Shown one piece after another: positions 51,745 to 61,276 of a DNA stretch of 64,000 nt. The stretch lies in assembly GCF_000702825.1 (NCBI RefSeq), contig NZ_JNKF01000016.1, forward strand, positions 1 through 64,000. Direction: 5' to 3'. Positions within the stretch are counted from its first letter, which is position 1. The number at the start of each line of letters is the position of its first letter. Source of the stretch: Prevotella sp. P6B1. Its GTDB lineage: Bacteria > Bacteroidota > Bacteroidia > Bacteroidales > Bacteroidaceae. A program made the position numbers and the translations under genes. The notes under the pieces were generated by a model that ran no database searches, was not told the origin of the DNA, and was given only the letters and a program-made list of their open reading frames with translations.

Positions 51745-51788
51745 AATCTTAATGTTTAATGTTTTATAATCAATGTTCAATGCAAATT

Positions 51789-51814
51789 GATATCATTTTG
51801 ATATCGCAAAGATA
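51789..51814 (-). promoter_or_regulatory. SPFH operon promoter with GATATC operator-like repeat
   Basis: The -7 element TATCTTTG on the minus strand is 51807-51814. GATATC occurs twice, 11 bases apart, at 51789-51805 over the expected transcription start. This is the layout of an operator for a small repressor such as the RHH protein of this operon. Confidence 0.5.
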
Positions 51815-51891
51815 TGAACTTTAACCGAACCAACAATGGATTCGTTGAAATAATTAGCAAGATTTAACATTGTAGTGAAAAAAAAAATGAT

Positions 51892-51899
51892 TATCTTTG
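51892..51899 (+). promoter_or_regulatory. -7 promoter element (TATCTTTG) of mnmA
   Basis: TATCTTTGC lies 5 bases before the ATG at 51905, so the mRNA would be leaderless or nearly so. Confidence 0.6.
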
Positions 51900-51904
51900 C
51901 ACCC

Positions 51905-52984
51905 ATGAATATCAAGGAAATAGAGAACAAGCGCATTGCCGTGCTGCTTTCTGGCGGCGTGGACAGTAGCGTAGTGGTGCACGAGTTTGCCCAGCTGGGC
52001 CTGCATCCCGACTGTTTTTACATCAAGATCGGGCCCGAGGAACAGGAGGAGTGGGACTGCTCATCAGAGGAGGACCTGGAGATGGCCACCGCCGTATCGC
52101 ACAAGTACGGCTGCAAGCTGGAGGTGATCGACTGCCACAAGGAGTACTGGGATCAGGTGACGAAGTACACCATGGACAAGGTGCGCGCCGGACTGACACC
52201 CAACCCCGACGTGATGTGCAACCGACTGATCAAGTTCGGCGCATTCGATGAGAAGCGCGGCCACGACTACGACCTCATTGCCACCGGCCACTACGCCATG
52301 ACCGAGACCGACGAGAATGGCTACAAATGGCTCTGCACCAGTCCCGACCCGGTGAAGGACCAGACCGACTTCCTGGCTCAGATAGCCGACTGGCAACTGA
52401 AGAAAGCTCTCTTCCCCATCGGTCACTACGTGAAGGACGAGGTGCGCGTCATCGCCGAGCGCGAGCACTTGGTGAACGCCAAGCGCAAGGACTCGCAGGG
52501 CATCTGTTTCCTCGGCAAGATCAACTACAACGACTACATACGCCGCTACTTAGGCGAGCAGCCGGGCGACGTGATTGAACTGGAGACAGGCCGCCGCATC
52601 GGCGAGCACAAGGGACTGTGGTTCCATACCATCGGCCAGCGCAAAGGCATGGGCTTCGGCGGTGGTCCGTGGTTCGTAGTGAAGAAGGACGTGGCTAATA
52701 ATATATTATATGTATCGCACGGCTACGACCCCGAGACGGCCTACAAGCAGGATTTCCCCGTACACGGATTCCACTTCCTCACCCGCGAGCTGCAGCCCAC
52801 CGAGGTGACATTCAAGATCCGCCACACACCCGAATACCATCCTGCCACACTCGAATGGACCGCTGCGGGCGAATTCATCGTCCACTCACAGCACAAGATC
52901 CACGGCGTGGCGCCAGGGCAGTTCTGCGTGGTCTACGACAAGAACCATCACCGCTGCTTAGGTTCCGGCGAAATCACCATCTGA
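51905..52984 (+). CDS. mnmA: tRNA-specific 2-thiouridylase MnmA
   Basis: 359-aa enzyme that thiolates U34 in tRNA for Lys, Glu and Gln. It has the PP-loop IAVLLSGGVDSSVVVHEF, catalytic Cys in TPNPDVMCNRLIKFG, TGHYAM and the second Cys in KDSQGICFLGKI, and a C-terminal beta-barrel (TIGQRKGMGFGGGPWFV). The in-frame ATG ten codons upstream would lie across the promoter, so I reject it. It ends at a strong hairpin. Bacteroidales often carry more than one mnmA-like gene, so redundancy is possible. Confidence 0.93.
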   Translation: MNIKEIENKRIAVLLSGGVDSSVVVHEFAQLGLHPDCFYIKIGPEEQEEWDCSSEEDLEMATAVSHKYGCKLEVIDCHKEYWDQVTKYTMDKVRAGLTPNPDVMCNRLIKFGAFDEKRGHDYDLIATGHYAMTETDENGYKWLCTSPDPVKDQTDFLAQIADWQLKKALFPIGHYVKDEVRVIAEREHLVNAKRKDSQGICFLGKINYNDYIRRYLGEQPGDVIELETGRRIGEHKGLWFHTIGQRKGMGFGGGPWFVVKKDVANNILYVSHGYDPETAYKQDFPVHGFHFLTRELQPTEVTFKIRHTPEYHPATLEWTAAGEFIVHSQHKIHGVAPGQFCVVYDKNHHRCLGSGEITI

Positions 52985-52992
52985 AAACAATA

Positions 52993-53029
52993 AATCCCTC
53001 GCTCTGGTGGAGCGGGGGATTATTTTTTT
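52993..53029. terminator. terminator between mnmA and S9 peptidase
   Basis: AATCCCTCGCTC pairs with GAGCGGGGGATT around TGGTG, followed by ATTTTTTT. It is nearly the same stem as the terminator at 41886. Confidence 0.85.
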
Positions 53030-53040
53030 CGTATTGTACA

Positions 53041-53064
53041 GTGCATCAGTGCACCAGTGCGTCA
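53041..53064. repeat. solo 24-bp array of the 8-bp GTGCANNR repeat
   Basis: GTGCATCA, GTGCACCA and GTGCGTCA. It is the inverse of 41852-41875 at 23 of 24 positions and sits directly after a similar terminator. Confidence 0.8.
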
Positions 53065-53070
53065 AAATGC

Positions 53071-55521
53071 TTACAGATGCTTCTTAGGATACAGGGCATC
53101 CCACCAGGTGGGGTCGTCCTTCAGCCACTTCTGGAACCAGGCCATCTGCGTGGCCAGCCACTTCTCCTTCTTCGCGTAGTCCAGGATGTGGTGGTTCTCA
53201 CCCGTCACCTCTACCAGCGCCACCTCGCGGCCCAGCAGCTTCAGCGCAGTGAACATCTGCAGACTCTCAATCAGCGGCACATTGGTGTCGGCATTGCCAT
53301 GGAGCAGCAGCAGCGGCGTGTGGATCTTGTCGGCATTGAACAGCGGACTCTGATCGACATACAACTGGCGGTGGCTCCAGGGATAGCTGTTGGCCATCGA
53401 CACCTCGCTGTAGTTGTAGCCCCAGTAGCCCTCACCCCAGTAACTGGTGTGGTTGGCAATACCGGCATGGCTCACGGCAGCGGCAAAGATATTGGTCTGG
53501 GTCTGCAGGTACTGGGTCATGAAACCGCCGTACGAGGCACCCATGCAACCAATCTTCTCCTTATTAATAAAGGGATGCGCCTCACAAATCTTCTTCGTAC
53601 CCTCGATGATATCCTCGGCAGGACCGCGACCAGCGGTGTTCACGTGGCGCGATGCCCACTCCTGACCGAATCCGGTAGCGCCGCTGGGCTGCAGGATATA
53701 GGCCACATAGCCCAACGAGTTCCAGTACTGAGGTGCGTAAGGCGACTCGAAATAGCGTGACACTGGCGAGCAGCCGCCATAGTAGTACACTATCATCGGG
53801 TACTTCTTGCTGGCATCGAAATCCTTCGGCAGATACAGACGTCCGTACACCTTATCGCCCCTTGAATTGATGAAGTTCCAGTCCTGACAGGTACCTATCT
53901 CGGCATCGCCCAGAGCCTCTTTGCCATCGAACATTGTGCGCTGACCATTGAACGTTGATTTCTTTGAGTTAACGGTTGCTACATAGGCCGAAGCGGGCTC
54001 CATGGTCTTGTACGACAGGTAGGCGAGCACGGGTGCCTGCGAAGCCATATCGAAACGGTAGGCATAGTCGCCCTGGATGGGCAGCTGGGTAATCTTTCCG
54101 GTTTTGGGATTCAGCGTAAAGATATTGACATAATCCTTATCCTCGGCCGAGAAGTAGACCTGTCCGTCGGCCCACGACCAGTCGACGCTCTCCACACTGG
54201 GGTTGAAGTCCTTGGTGAGGGGTGTCACCTGCTTCGAGGCGATATCGAAGAGGAAGAGTTCGTTCTCGGTCATGCTGGGCGTCAGGCTGGCGGGCAGCAC
54301 GCAGCCGATGCGGTTGAACGCCTCGGGATTGCCAGTGAACAGTATCTGCTTGCCATCGGGCGAGAACGAGCCGCTGCCCAGGAACTCGGCACCGCTCAGC
54401 AGGGTGTCCACCTGCAGCGTGCGGGCGTCCATCACATACACGTCGGAAACCGTGGTGGGGCGCTTGGTCAGGCGCGAGCGGTTGCTGATAACCAGCAGCT
54501 TGCTGCCGTCCTGCGAGATATCAGAGAGGTATTCGCCCTTGTTGCCGAAGGTGATGCGCTGGCTGATGCCGGTCTTCACGTCGTACTTCACCAGATAGCT
54601 ACGCTTGCGCCAGCCAGGCTGACGGTCGTCCATCTCGAGCACTTCGAACACATCCTCATCCTCCTTCGGCCCCTCGGCCTCCTTGGTGATAATCAGATAG
54701 TCCTCGGTGGGCGCTACACTGTAGCTACCCTCGGGCACATCGTAGGCATAACGGCTACGCACACCGGTGCGGGGCTCCACACGATACAGCACACGCTTGT
54801 CGCCCTCCTTCTCCTCCTCCAGCCACGCACAGCTCTTGGGCATCCAGCGGGGATTGCGCGAGGGCTGCGAAATCAGCTTGCCCGTCTTGGCATCGCGCAG
54901 TTCGTAGTTCCAACGGCTATTGCCGCCGCGGTCGGTAGTCTGATACGACACACATACCAGCTGACCATCGGCCGACACGTTGATGCCGCGCACACGCTTA
55001 CCGTCGGTCAGGTCGTGCACCATGTAGGGGTGCTGCTTCTCCAGCGTATAGGCCACAGCCTTGTTGGCATCAATCACCACCTGGATAGAGTCGGTATCCT
55101 TGGGCTCGGCCAGATACTGCACAGTAAAGGTATGGTGCTCGGGCGCCAGTTTCAGGTCGCCACCAGCCTCCACGCCATCGATATACAACTTGGCATGCTT
55201 GGGGCCCTTCACTTCGACCTTACCCTTGATAAAGTCGGCATTGTTCACATAGAACGAGAGCACACCCACGCTCTTGCTGTCGGGCAGCGAGGGCAGCACG
55301 CCACCCGCAAACTTACCCGTAGGCTGCGAGGTGAGCGCAATGGCACCCAGCTGCGAGTTGGGGTCGAATTTCTTACCCTGCACATCAACCGTATCGATGG
55401 CAAACGGCGTGGCAATGGCGTAGGGACCAGCCACATTAAATTCAGAGACAGCGGTCTTAACCTGCGCCATCGACGACAGCGCACAATTAGCCGCGAACAG
55501 TACGAATAATACTTTCTTCAT
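53071..55521 (-). CDS. exported S9 family peptidase (prolyl oligopeptidase/DPP-like)
   Basis: 816-aa protein with a signal peptide (VLFVLFAANCALSSMAQ). A beta-propeller region (about 180-560: DLTDGKRVRGINVSADGQ; FSPDGKQILFTGNPEA) is followed by the C-terminal hydrolase with MGASYGGFMTQ (nucleophile Ser), LLHGNADTNVPL (Asp) and VTGENHHI (His). It probably trims dipeptides from peptides in the periplasm, central to amino-acid acquisition. One stretch (KKSTFNGQRTM) is encoded by CATTGAACGTTGATT mini-repeat sequence. It lies 23 bases after rsgA, again with a mini-repeat spacer. Confidence 0.92.
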   Translation of the reverse strand: MKKVLFVLFAANCALSSMAQVKTAVSEFNVAGPYAIATPFAIDTVDVQGKKFDPNSQLGAIALTSQPTGKFAGGVLPSLPDSKSVGVLSFYVNNADFIKGKVEVKGPKHAKLYIDGVEAGGDLKLAPEHHTFTVQYLAEPKDTDSIQVVIDANKAVAYTLEKQHPYMVHDLTDGKRVRGINVSADGQLVCVSYQTTDRGGNSRWNYELRDAKTGKLISQPSRNPRWMPKSCAWLEEEKEGDKRVLYRVEPRTGVRSRYAYDVPEGSYSVAPTEDYLIITKEAEGPKEDEDVFEVLEMDDRQPGWRKRSYLVKYDVKTGISQRITFGNKGEYLSDISQDGSKLLVISNRSRLTKRPTTVSDVYVMDARTLQVDTLLSGAEFLGSGSFSPDGKQILFTGNPEAFNRIGCVLPASLTPSMTENELFLFDIASKQVTPLTKDFNPSVESVDWSWADGQVYFSAEDKDYVNIFTLNPKTGKITQLPIQGDYAYRFDMASQAPVLAYLSYKTMEPASAYVATVNSKKSTFNGQRTMFDGKEALGDAEIGTCQDWNFINSRGDKVYGRLYLPKDFDASKKYPMIVYYYGGCSPVSRYFESPYAPQYWNSLGYVAYILQPSGATGFGQEWASRHVNTAGRGPAEDIIEGTKKICEAHPFINKEKIGCMGASYGGFMTQYLQTQTNIFAAAVSHAGIANHTSYWGEGYWGYNYSEVSMANSYPWSHRQLYVDQSPLFNADKIHTPLLLLHGNADTNVPLIESLQMFTALKLLGREVALVEVTGENHHILDYAKKEKWLATQMAWFQKWLKDDPTWWDALYPKKHL

Positions 55522-55523
55522 AA

Positions 55524-55544
55524 TTAAAGTTTAAAGTTCAAAGT
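55524..55544 (-). repeat. AAAGTTCAAAGTTCAA mini-repeat between rsgA and S9 peptidase
   Basis: Two to three copies of the 9-bp unit AAAGTTCAA fill the spacer, as before smalltalk B and in the nagB-GH97 gap. Confidence 0.75.
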
Positions 55545-56519
55545 TCAATACGCCTCGCGATACTTACTCTCGTCCTTATCGTTCAGCATAGAGAGGTACG
55601 ACTGGTAACGGCTCTCGGCAATGTAATGCTCATCGAGCGCCTTGAGCACCGCACAACCGGGCTCGTGGGTATGGGTACAGTTGGAGAACCGGCAGTCCTG
55701 CGAGAAATGGAATATCTCCTTGAAATAGCTGGTCAGCTCCTCGGGCTCCATGTCGAACGTACCGAAGCCCTTGATACCCGGAGTATCGATAAGCCACGAC
55801 TTGACAGCCGCCAGTTCGCACCCATCAGCCGCCCCACCGCCATCGAGCGGCAGCGGTATCATCTCCGAGAAGGTGGTGGTGTGCTGCCCCGTGTTGTGGG
55901 CATCGCTGATCTCGGCCGTACGCTGACTGGCCCCCGGCACCAGGCGGTTGATGAGCGTTGATTTTCCAACACCGCTGTTACCGCTCAGCAACGTAATCCT
56001 ATCCTTCAGCATGGGCAACAACTCCTCTACCCCATCGCCTGTGCCAGCCGATATCTGGCGGCACTCGTAACCGATGGTCTGATACAGATTCACCATCGCC
56101 TCCTGATAGCGGCGCATGTCCTCATCGAGCAGGTCGGTCTTGTTGAACACCAGTACCACCGGCACACGGTAAGCCTCGGCCGAAGCAAGGAAACGGTCGA
56201 TGAACGTGGTGGAGGTCTGCGGGTTGACCACTGTTACCACCAGCATGGCCTGATCTACATTCGCCGCCAGGATATGACTCTGCTTCGAGAGGTTGATGCT
56301 CTTACGGATAATATAGTTACGACGGTCTTCAATCTCGGTGATGAAAGCCGTTCCCTCCTGGTTGGGCACTATCTGCACACGGTCGCCCACAGCCACCGGA
56401 TTAGTGCTGCGGATACCCTTCAACCGGAAGTTACCCTTGATCTTACAATCAATCAGCTGGCCATCGTCGGTTAAGACGGTGTACCAGCTGCCTGTATTCT
56501 TTATAACAAGTCCTTTCAA
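55545..56519 (-). CDS. rsgA: ribosome small-subunit maturation GTPase RsgA
   Basis: 324-aa circularly permuted GTPase acting late in 30S assembly. An OB-fold N-terminus ([20 protein letters not shown]) is followed by NKTDLL (G4), [15 protein letters not shown] (G1) and DTPGIKGFG (G3), in the permuted order. The C-terminal zinc site is [15 protein letters not shown] 14-residue Gly/Ala-rich insertion ([17 protein letters not shown]) sits between G1 and G3. It lies 27 bases after frr with a TCAATTGTC mini-repeat in the gap. Confidence 0.94.
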   Translation of the reverse strand: MKGLVIKNTGSWYTVLTDDGQLIDCKIKGNFRLKGIRSTNPVAVGDRVQIVPNQEGTAFITEIEDRRNYIIRKSINLSKQSHILAANVDQAMLVVTVVNPQTSTTFIDRFLASAEAYRVPVVLVFNKTDLLDEDMRRYQEAMVNLYQTIGYECRQISAGTGDGVEELLPMLKDRITLLSGNSGVGKSTLINRLVPGASQRTAEISDAHNTGQHTTTFSEMIPLPLDGGGAADGCELAAVKSWLIDTPGIKGFGTFDMEPEELTSYFKEIFHFSQDCRFSNCTHTHEPGCAVLKALDEHYIAESRYQSYLSMLNDKDESKYREAY

Positions 56520-56546
56520 TTGTCAATACCAATTGTCAGTTATCAA

Positions 56547-57107
56547 TTAAACGGTCATGATTTCCTTGTTCTTAGCCGTAATCAGCTCGTCGATCTTCTT
56601 GATAAACTTGTCGTGCAACTTCTGGAGCTCGTTCTCTGCATCCTTCTCCAAGTCCTCCGACAAACCATCCTTGATGGCCTTCTTCAGCTTATCCTTGACA
56701 TCGCCACGCACGTTACGCACCTCTACCTTGGCCTTCTCAGCAATCTTGTTGCACTGCTTGGTCAGGTCGCGACGGCGCTCCTCTGTAGGAACTGGAATGT
56801 TCAAACGGATAATCTCACCGTTGTTCTCGGGGGTGATACCTACATCGCTATCCATGATAGCCTTCTCAATGTTACGTATCTCCTTGCGATCCCAAGGCTT
56901 GATAGCGATGGTACGAGGATCGGGCACACTCACATTGGCCACCTGATTCAGGGGCACCTTGCTGCCATAAACTTCTACACGAACACCGTCGAGAATGGCC
57001 ACATTGGCACGGCCGGCACGAATACGGTTCAGCTCGTCCTCAAGGTACATAGCCGCCATCTCCATGCGCTCTTCGCTCTTACTTAAAATTTCTTTTACGT
57101 CAACCAT
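56547..57107 (-). CDS. frr: ribosome recycling factor
   Basis: 186-aa RRF of normal length: LEDELNRIRAGRANVAILDG, VEVYGSKVPLNQVANVSVPD, GEIIRLNIPVPTEERRRDL and KIAEKAKVEVRNVRGDVKDK. It works with EF-G to split post-termination ribosomes. It is transcribed from a TACTTTTG element on the minus strand (57138-57145), divergent from the sensor kinase operon, with rsgA and the S9 peptidase downstream. Confidence 0.95.
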   Translation of the reverse strand: MVDVKEILSKSEERMEMAAMYLEDELNRIRAGRANVAILDGVRVEVYGSKVPLNQVANVSVPDPRTIAIKPWDRKEIRNIEKAIMDSDVGITPENNGEIIRLNIPVPTEERRRDLTKQCNKIAEKAKVEVRNVRGDVKDKLKKAIKDGLSEDLEKDAENELQKLHDKFIKKIDELITAKNKEIMTV

Positions 57108-57137
57108 ATTTATGTACTTTTAGTCATTTTCTGATGA

Positions 57138-57226
57138 CAAAAGTAAGGTTTTTCCGCGAAACTTCCAAACAAAAGCGTTTTTTTCGTTTAAAAATTTTGT
57201 TATTTACACAAAAACCGCTATCTTTG
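57138..57226. promoter_or_regulatory. divergent promoters of frr (-) and sensor-kinase operon (+)
   Basis: TACTTTTG on the minus strand (57138-57145) faces frr. TATCTTTG on the plus strand (57219-57226) lies 33 bases before the ATG at 57260 and rules out the longer frame starting at 57134. Confidence 0.6.
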
Positions 57227-57259
57227 CGGGTGTTTACTACCATACTTAGAGACAATTTA

Positions 57260-59287
57260 ATGTATTTAGAATTTGAACATACTTATATCTATCTGACTGC
57301 GGCATTCCTGATGACCGTCACCGCTATGATAGTGTATAACCGTATCATCTACTATCGCGAAAGAAAAACAATCAGGCAAATGCGACGGCTGAACTCGCAG
57401 CTGCTCCTCATCATGGACGCCAACAAAACACAAGCCTGGACCTACAACGCCAAGAAAAACAAATTCAAAGTCATTTCGAAGAAAGACCTCACGGAGACCG
57501 TCCTTACCCCCTACGAGTTCTCGCAGAAGTTCGACCGCGAGGACTTCAAGTTGATGACGGATGCCATCAAAGCCATGCTGGGCCGCCAAGAACTGAGCGA
57601 CGCCATGACCGTGAAGAGTGCACCCGACAGCGACGGCGCCGTGACCGAATATGAGACAACACTCTCCGTGCTGCGGCGCGACAAGCACGACATGCCCGAG
57701 GAAATACTGGGCACACAGCGCGACGTGACCGAAGAACGCCGGCGCGCCAAGGAGAACAAGAACCTCATGCTGAGATACCACAACGTGTTCAACTCGTCGC
57801 TGGTCGACATGATCTACTACGACGCCAACGGCTATCTGGCCGACCTCAACGAGACTGCCTGCAAGACTTTCGGCGTGAAAGAGCCCAAATCCCTGTTGAA
57901 ACGCAAGATGAAGATGACCGACATCCCCTCGTACCGCGAGATGGACGTGCGCACATTGGAGCATACCCAACTGTCATCGATCACCGACATTGCCAAGGTG
58001 AAATCGATGGACGAGCGCGTGCCGGAAATCACCGTCAGAAGCAAGATGTACTACGAGGTGATGTTAGGCCCCATCCGCAGCCAGAACACCCTGTTGGGCG
58101 TCATCGCCGCCGGGCGCGACATCACAGAGATGGTAGAATCAACCCACCGACAGAAGGAGACTGCCCGGCTCATCGAGCAGCGCACCAGGGATATACAGCA
58201 GTACATCAGAGACATCAACTACTCGCTGCTCATCAGCGAGTCGCGACTGGTGAACTACTACCCCGACACTCACGAAATGGAGATACTGAGCAACCTCAGC
58301 AAAGCCGGGCGACGCATAGCACAGCTGCACGCTGTGGCACTCATACACGAGACTGACCAACAAAAAGCCAAGGATCTGATCAAGCACATGGACAAGCGCC
58401 GACTGGGTACCATCTCCGTCACCCTCTGCACCAACCTGCGCGACTATCAGAGGCGCAACATGTATCTGAACTTCAAAATGATGCCCATCACCGACCAGGA
58501 CGGACGGGTGACCCACTACTTCGGACTGTTGCGCAACGACACCGAGATGGCCTACACCGAGAAAAAACTACAAGAGGAGACCGCCAAGGCTCAGGAGGAG
58601 GAACAGCTGAAGAACACCTTCCTGCAGAACATGAGTTACGAGCTGCGCGTACCCCTGCATGCCGTCATCGGATTTGCCGGACTGTTCAAAGCTGAGCACA
58701 GCCTGGAAGACGAGCCGGTGTTTGCCGCAGAAATCAAGAAGAACACCGACGTACTGCTGAACCTCATCAACGATATCCTGTTCATATCGCGACTCGACGC
58801 ACACATGATAGAATACAACAACGAGGTATTTGACATTGCCAGCAAGTTCTCCACTTGGTGCGAAGCAGGCTGGAACAGACTGAAGCAGCCCGTAGACCGG
58901 AACATTGAAAGCACCTACAACTCGCTGCTGGTGAAGGTTGACCCGCATCATCTCGGCATCGCCGTCGAGAAACTGTGCGCCTACTCAGCACTCACCACCA
59001 CCGAGGGACACGTGAAAGCCCGCTACGAATACCTGCACGGCGAACTGCTCATCATCGTAGAGGATACGGGTACGGGCATGGATGTCAACGAGGCAGCACA
59101 GATATTCGACCGCTTTGTGAGCGAGAAAAAACGCAAACGCATAGGCACTGGTCTCGACCTGCCTATCGTCAAGGAAATGATAGAGCAGATGGGAGGCGCC
59201 ATCGATGTGATGTCGGAGCCCAAGAAAGGGAGCACCTACCTGGTGAGCATCCCCTGCGAGTTAGTAAGTTTCGTAAAAAAGTCATAG
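57260..59287 (+). CDS. PAS sensor protein with degenerate histidine kinase module
   Basis: 675-aa protein. One N-terminal membrane helix (IYLTAAFLMTVTAMIVYN) is followed by three PAS-like regions (about 55-170; VFNSSLVDMIYYDANGYLAD around 185-310; a third ending HYFGLLRNDTEMAY). A coiled coil leads to a HisKA-like segment, QNMSYELRVPLHAVIGFAGL, where the phospho-accepting His is replaced by Tyr460. In the ATPase domain the N-box Asn residues are missing (VEKLCAYSALTTTEG), while G1 (EDTGTGMD) and G2 (GTGLDLPIVK) remain. It is therefore probably a pseudokinase partner of the two canonical kinases encoded 1 and 2 bases downstream. Confidence 0.85.
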   Translation: MYLEFEHTYIYLTAAFLMTVTAMIVYNRIIYYRERKTIRQMRRLNSQLLLIMDANKTQAWTYNAKKNKFKVISKKDLTETVLTPYEFSQKFDREDFKLMTDAIKAMLGRQELSDAMTVKSAPDSDGAVTEYETTLSVLRRDKHDMPEEILGTQRDVTEERRRAKENKNLMLRYHNVFNSSLVDMIYYDANGYLADLNETACKTFGVKEPKSLLKRKMKMTDIPSYREMDVRTLEHTQLSSITDIAKVKSMDERVPEITVRSKMYYEVMLGPIRSQNTLLGVIAAGRDITEMVESTHRQKETARLIEQRTRDIQQYIRDINYSLLISESRLVNYYPDTHEMEILSNLSKAGRRIAQLHAVALIHETDQQKAKDLIKHMDKRRLGTISVTLCTNLRDYQRRNMYLNFKMMPITDQDGRVTHYFGLLRNDTEMAYTEKKLQEETAKAQEEEQLKNTFLQNMSYELRVPLHAVIGFAGLFKAEHSLEDEPVFAAEIKKNTDVLLNLINDILFISRLDAHMIEYNNEVFDIASKFSTWCEAGWNRLKQPVDRNIESTYNSLLVKVDPHHLGIAVEKLCAYSALTTTEGHVKARYEYLHGELLIIVEDTGTGMDVNEAAQIFDRFVSEKKRKRIGTGLDLPIVKEMIEQMGGAIDVMSEPKKGSTYLVSIPCELVSFVKKS

Positions 59288-59288
59288 T

Positions 59289-61274
59289 ATGCAGCTACTC
59301 ATCGTCATATTAACCCTGATAGTCCTGATCACCGGCATGATCCTGAACCGCATCACGCTCTTCAGCATCCGTAGGAATACCGAGCGAGCCAAGGATATGG
59401 CCGTCATCATGCAGCATACACTCAACGAGAATAACTACGTCATCAAACTCAGTATGCAGCAGCGACATGCCATGAACCTCTACGGCAACTTCCTGCCGCC
59501 AGAGGGTATGAACTACGACCTGAGCATAGACTTTATCCACCCCGACGACAGGCATCTGTACATGGAGTTCATGAGCCAGCTGGTGAAGGGTGCCAAATCA
59601 TCGGAATGCATGTTCCGATGGGATAAGAGCCTCGACAAGCACGAACACAACTGGATGTATATCCGTGACATCGGCATCGTGGAGTTCGACGAGGCCGACG
59701 GCAAAACACCACGCAACTTCTACTGTACCCTCTACGATGAAACCGACAAGATGCTGCTGGAACAAGAGGAGCACGAGCTGACCGACCGCTATCGCAAGCT
59801 GTTCGAACAAAGTATCGTGGGACAGGGATTCTACGACAAGAAAGGCTGTCTGCTCACCGCCAACCAGAAGATGCGCGAGATACTGCACTTCCAGGGCGAA
59901 CACGACCCCTTCTACTTCGACTACACCCTGTTCGACCTGCCCACCTTCCGGAATATCCTCTACGACAAAGCGCCCGAGGATATCTACATGTGCACCAAGA
60001 GTATGATCTACGAGCGCAACGTGAACTGCTACACAGAGCTGCGCGTACACCCCATCTACAACGAAAACAAGGAGCTGGAGATGTACACACTCTATATCAG
60101 AGATGTAAGCCAGGAGCGCGAACTCTACCTGCAACAGAAGAAGAACGAGGAGCAGATACAGCGTACCAACAACGAGATAGCGAAGTATGAGAACGAGCTG
60201 AAATACCTGCTAGAGAGCGTGGACATGCGATTCTTCCGCACCTCGTTCGCCAAACGCGAGGTGACACTCCACAAGGAGATGAGCGTGCCCGAGAAAACCA
60301 TGGGATTCGACGAACTGATAGCGCACTTCGTGGCAGGAGGCTTCGCCGAGGCCCTAAAGGATCCATACGAGAGATTGAAAGTGCCACAGTCGAAACTCTG
60401 TCAGACACATTCCCTGTTCCACAATAGCGACGAACTGGAGTGGAACTTCATCGACAGCATTCCCTACTACGACCAGGACGGCAACCTGGTGGGCACCTAC
60501 GGCGTGGTACGCGACGTGACCAAACTGATACAAAAGCAGGAACTGCTGAAACAGGAGACCGAACGCGCCAACCAGGCGGGTATGCGCAAGAGTTCCTTCC
60601 TCGCCAGCATGAGCCACGAGATACGCACACCGCTCAACGCCATCGTGGGATTCTCCGACGTGCTCGCCACCATGAGCACACCCGAGGAGCGCGACCATAT
60701 CATCGAGGTGATTTCCAACAACTGCGACATGCTACTCCGCCTGCTGAACGATATCCTCGCCCTGTCGTCGGTCGACAGCGGCGATCTGCTCATCCGTCCT
60801 GCAAAAACCGACTTTGCCAAGGTGTTCGACAACGTGACCGACTCACTGGCCGACAAGGTGGAGAAGAATCCGAAGATAGAATTTATCGTAGACAATCCAT
60901 ACACATCGTTCATCACCACCCTCGACAGCGGGCGCGTGCAGCAGGTCATCACCAACTTCGTGACCAATGCCATCAAGTACACCCACGAGGGACACATCAA
61001 GATAGGATATATGAAGCAGACCCGCCACAAGCAGGAGGGCCTGTACATCTACTGTCAGGACACAGGCGACGGCATAGCCAAGGAGCACCAGGCAATGGTG
61101 TTCGACCGCTTTGTGAAACTGAACGATTTTATCCAGGGTACTGGTCTGGGACTGAACATCTGCAAGGTCATCGCCGACAACTGCGGCGGAGAGATCGGCG
61201 TCAACTCCGAAGGTAAAGGCCAAGGATCAACCTTCTGGTTCTGGATACCATGTCAAGAAGAAACTACCATGTAA
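59289..61274 (+). CDS. PAS sensor histidine kinase
   Basis: 661-aa kinase, paralogous in layout to its two neighbours. One N-terminal helix (LIVILTLIVLITGMILNRIT), with no large periplasmic domain, is followed by PAS-like regions (about 60-155; LFEQSIVGQGFYDKKGCLLT around 165-285; a third to about 410). The canonical H-box is SMSHEIRTPLNAIVGFSDV with His443. The N-box is VITNFVTNAIKYTHEG, G1 is CQDTGDGIAK, and G2 is GTGLGLNICKVI. No receiver domain is attached, so a separate response regulator is expected, perhaps beyond the window. Starts 1 base after the previous stop. Confidence 0.9.
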   Translation: MQLLIVILTLIVLITGMILNRITLFSIRRNTERAKDMAVIMQHTLNENNYVIKLSMQQRHAMNLYGNFLPPEGMNYDLSIDFIHPDDRHLYMEFMSQLVKGAKSSECMFRWDKSLDKHEHNWMYIRDIGIVEFDEADGKTPRNFYCTLYDETDKMLLEQEEHELTDRYRKLFEQSIVGQGFYDKKGCLLTANQKMREILHFQGEHDPFYFDYTLFDLPTFRNILYDKAPEDIYMCTKSMIYERNVNCYTELRVHPIYNENKELEMYTLYIRDVSQERELYLQQKKNEEQIQRTNNEIAKYENELKYLLESVDMRFFRTSFAKREVTLHKEMSVPEKTMGFDELIAHFVAGGFAEALKDPYERLKVPQSKLCQTHSLFHNSDELEWNFIDSIPYYDQDGNLVGTYGVVRDVTKLIQKQELLKQETERANQAGMRKSSFLASMSHEIRTPLNAIVGFSDVLATMSTPEERDHIIEVISNNCDMLLRLLNDILALSSVDSGDLLIRPAKTDFAKVFDNVTDSLADKVEKNPKIEFIVDNPYTSFITTLDSGRVQQVITNFVTNAIKYTHEGHIKIGYMKQTRHKQEGLYIYCQDTGDGIAKEHQAMVFDRFVKLNDFIQGTGLGLNICKVIADNCGGEIGVNSEGKGQGSTFWFWIPCQEETTM

Positions 61275-61276
61275 TT

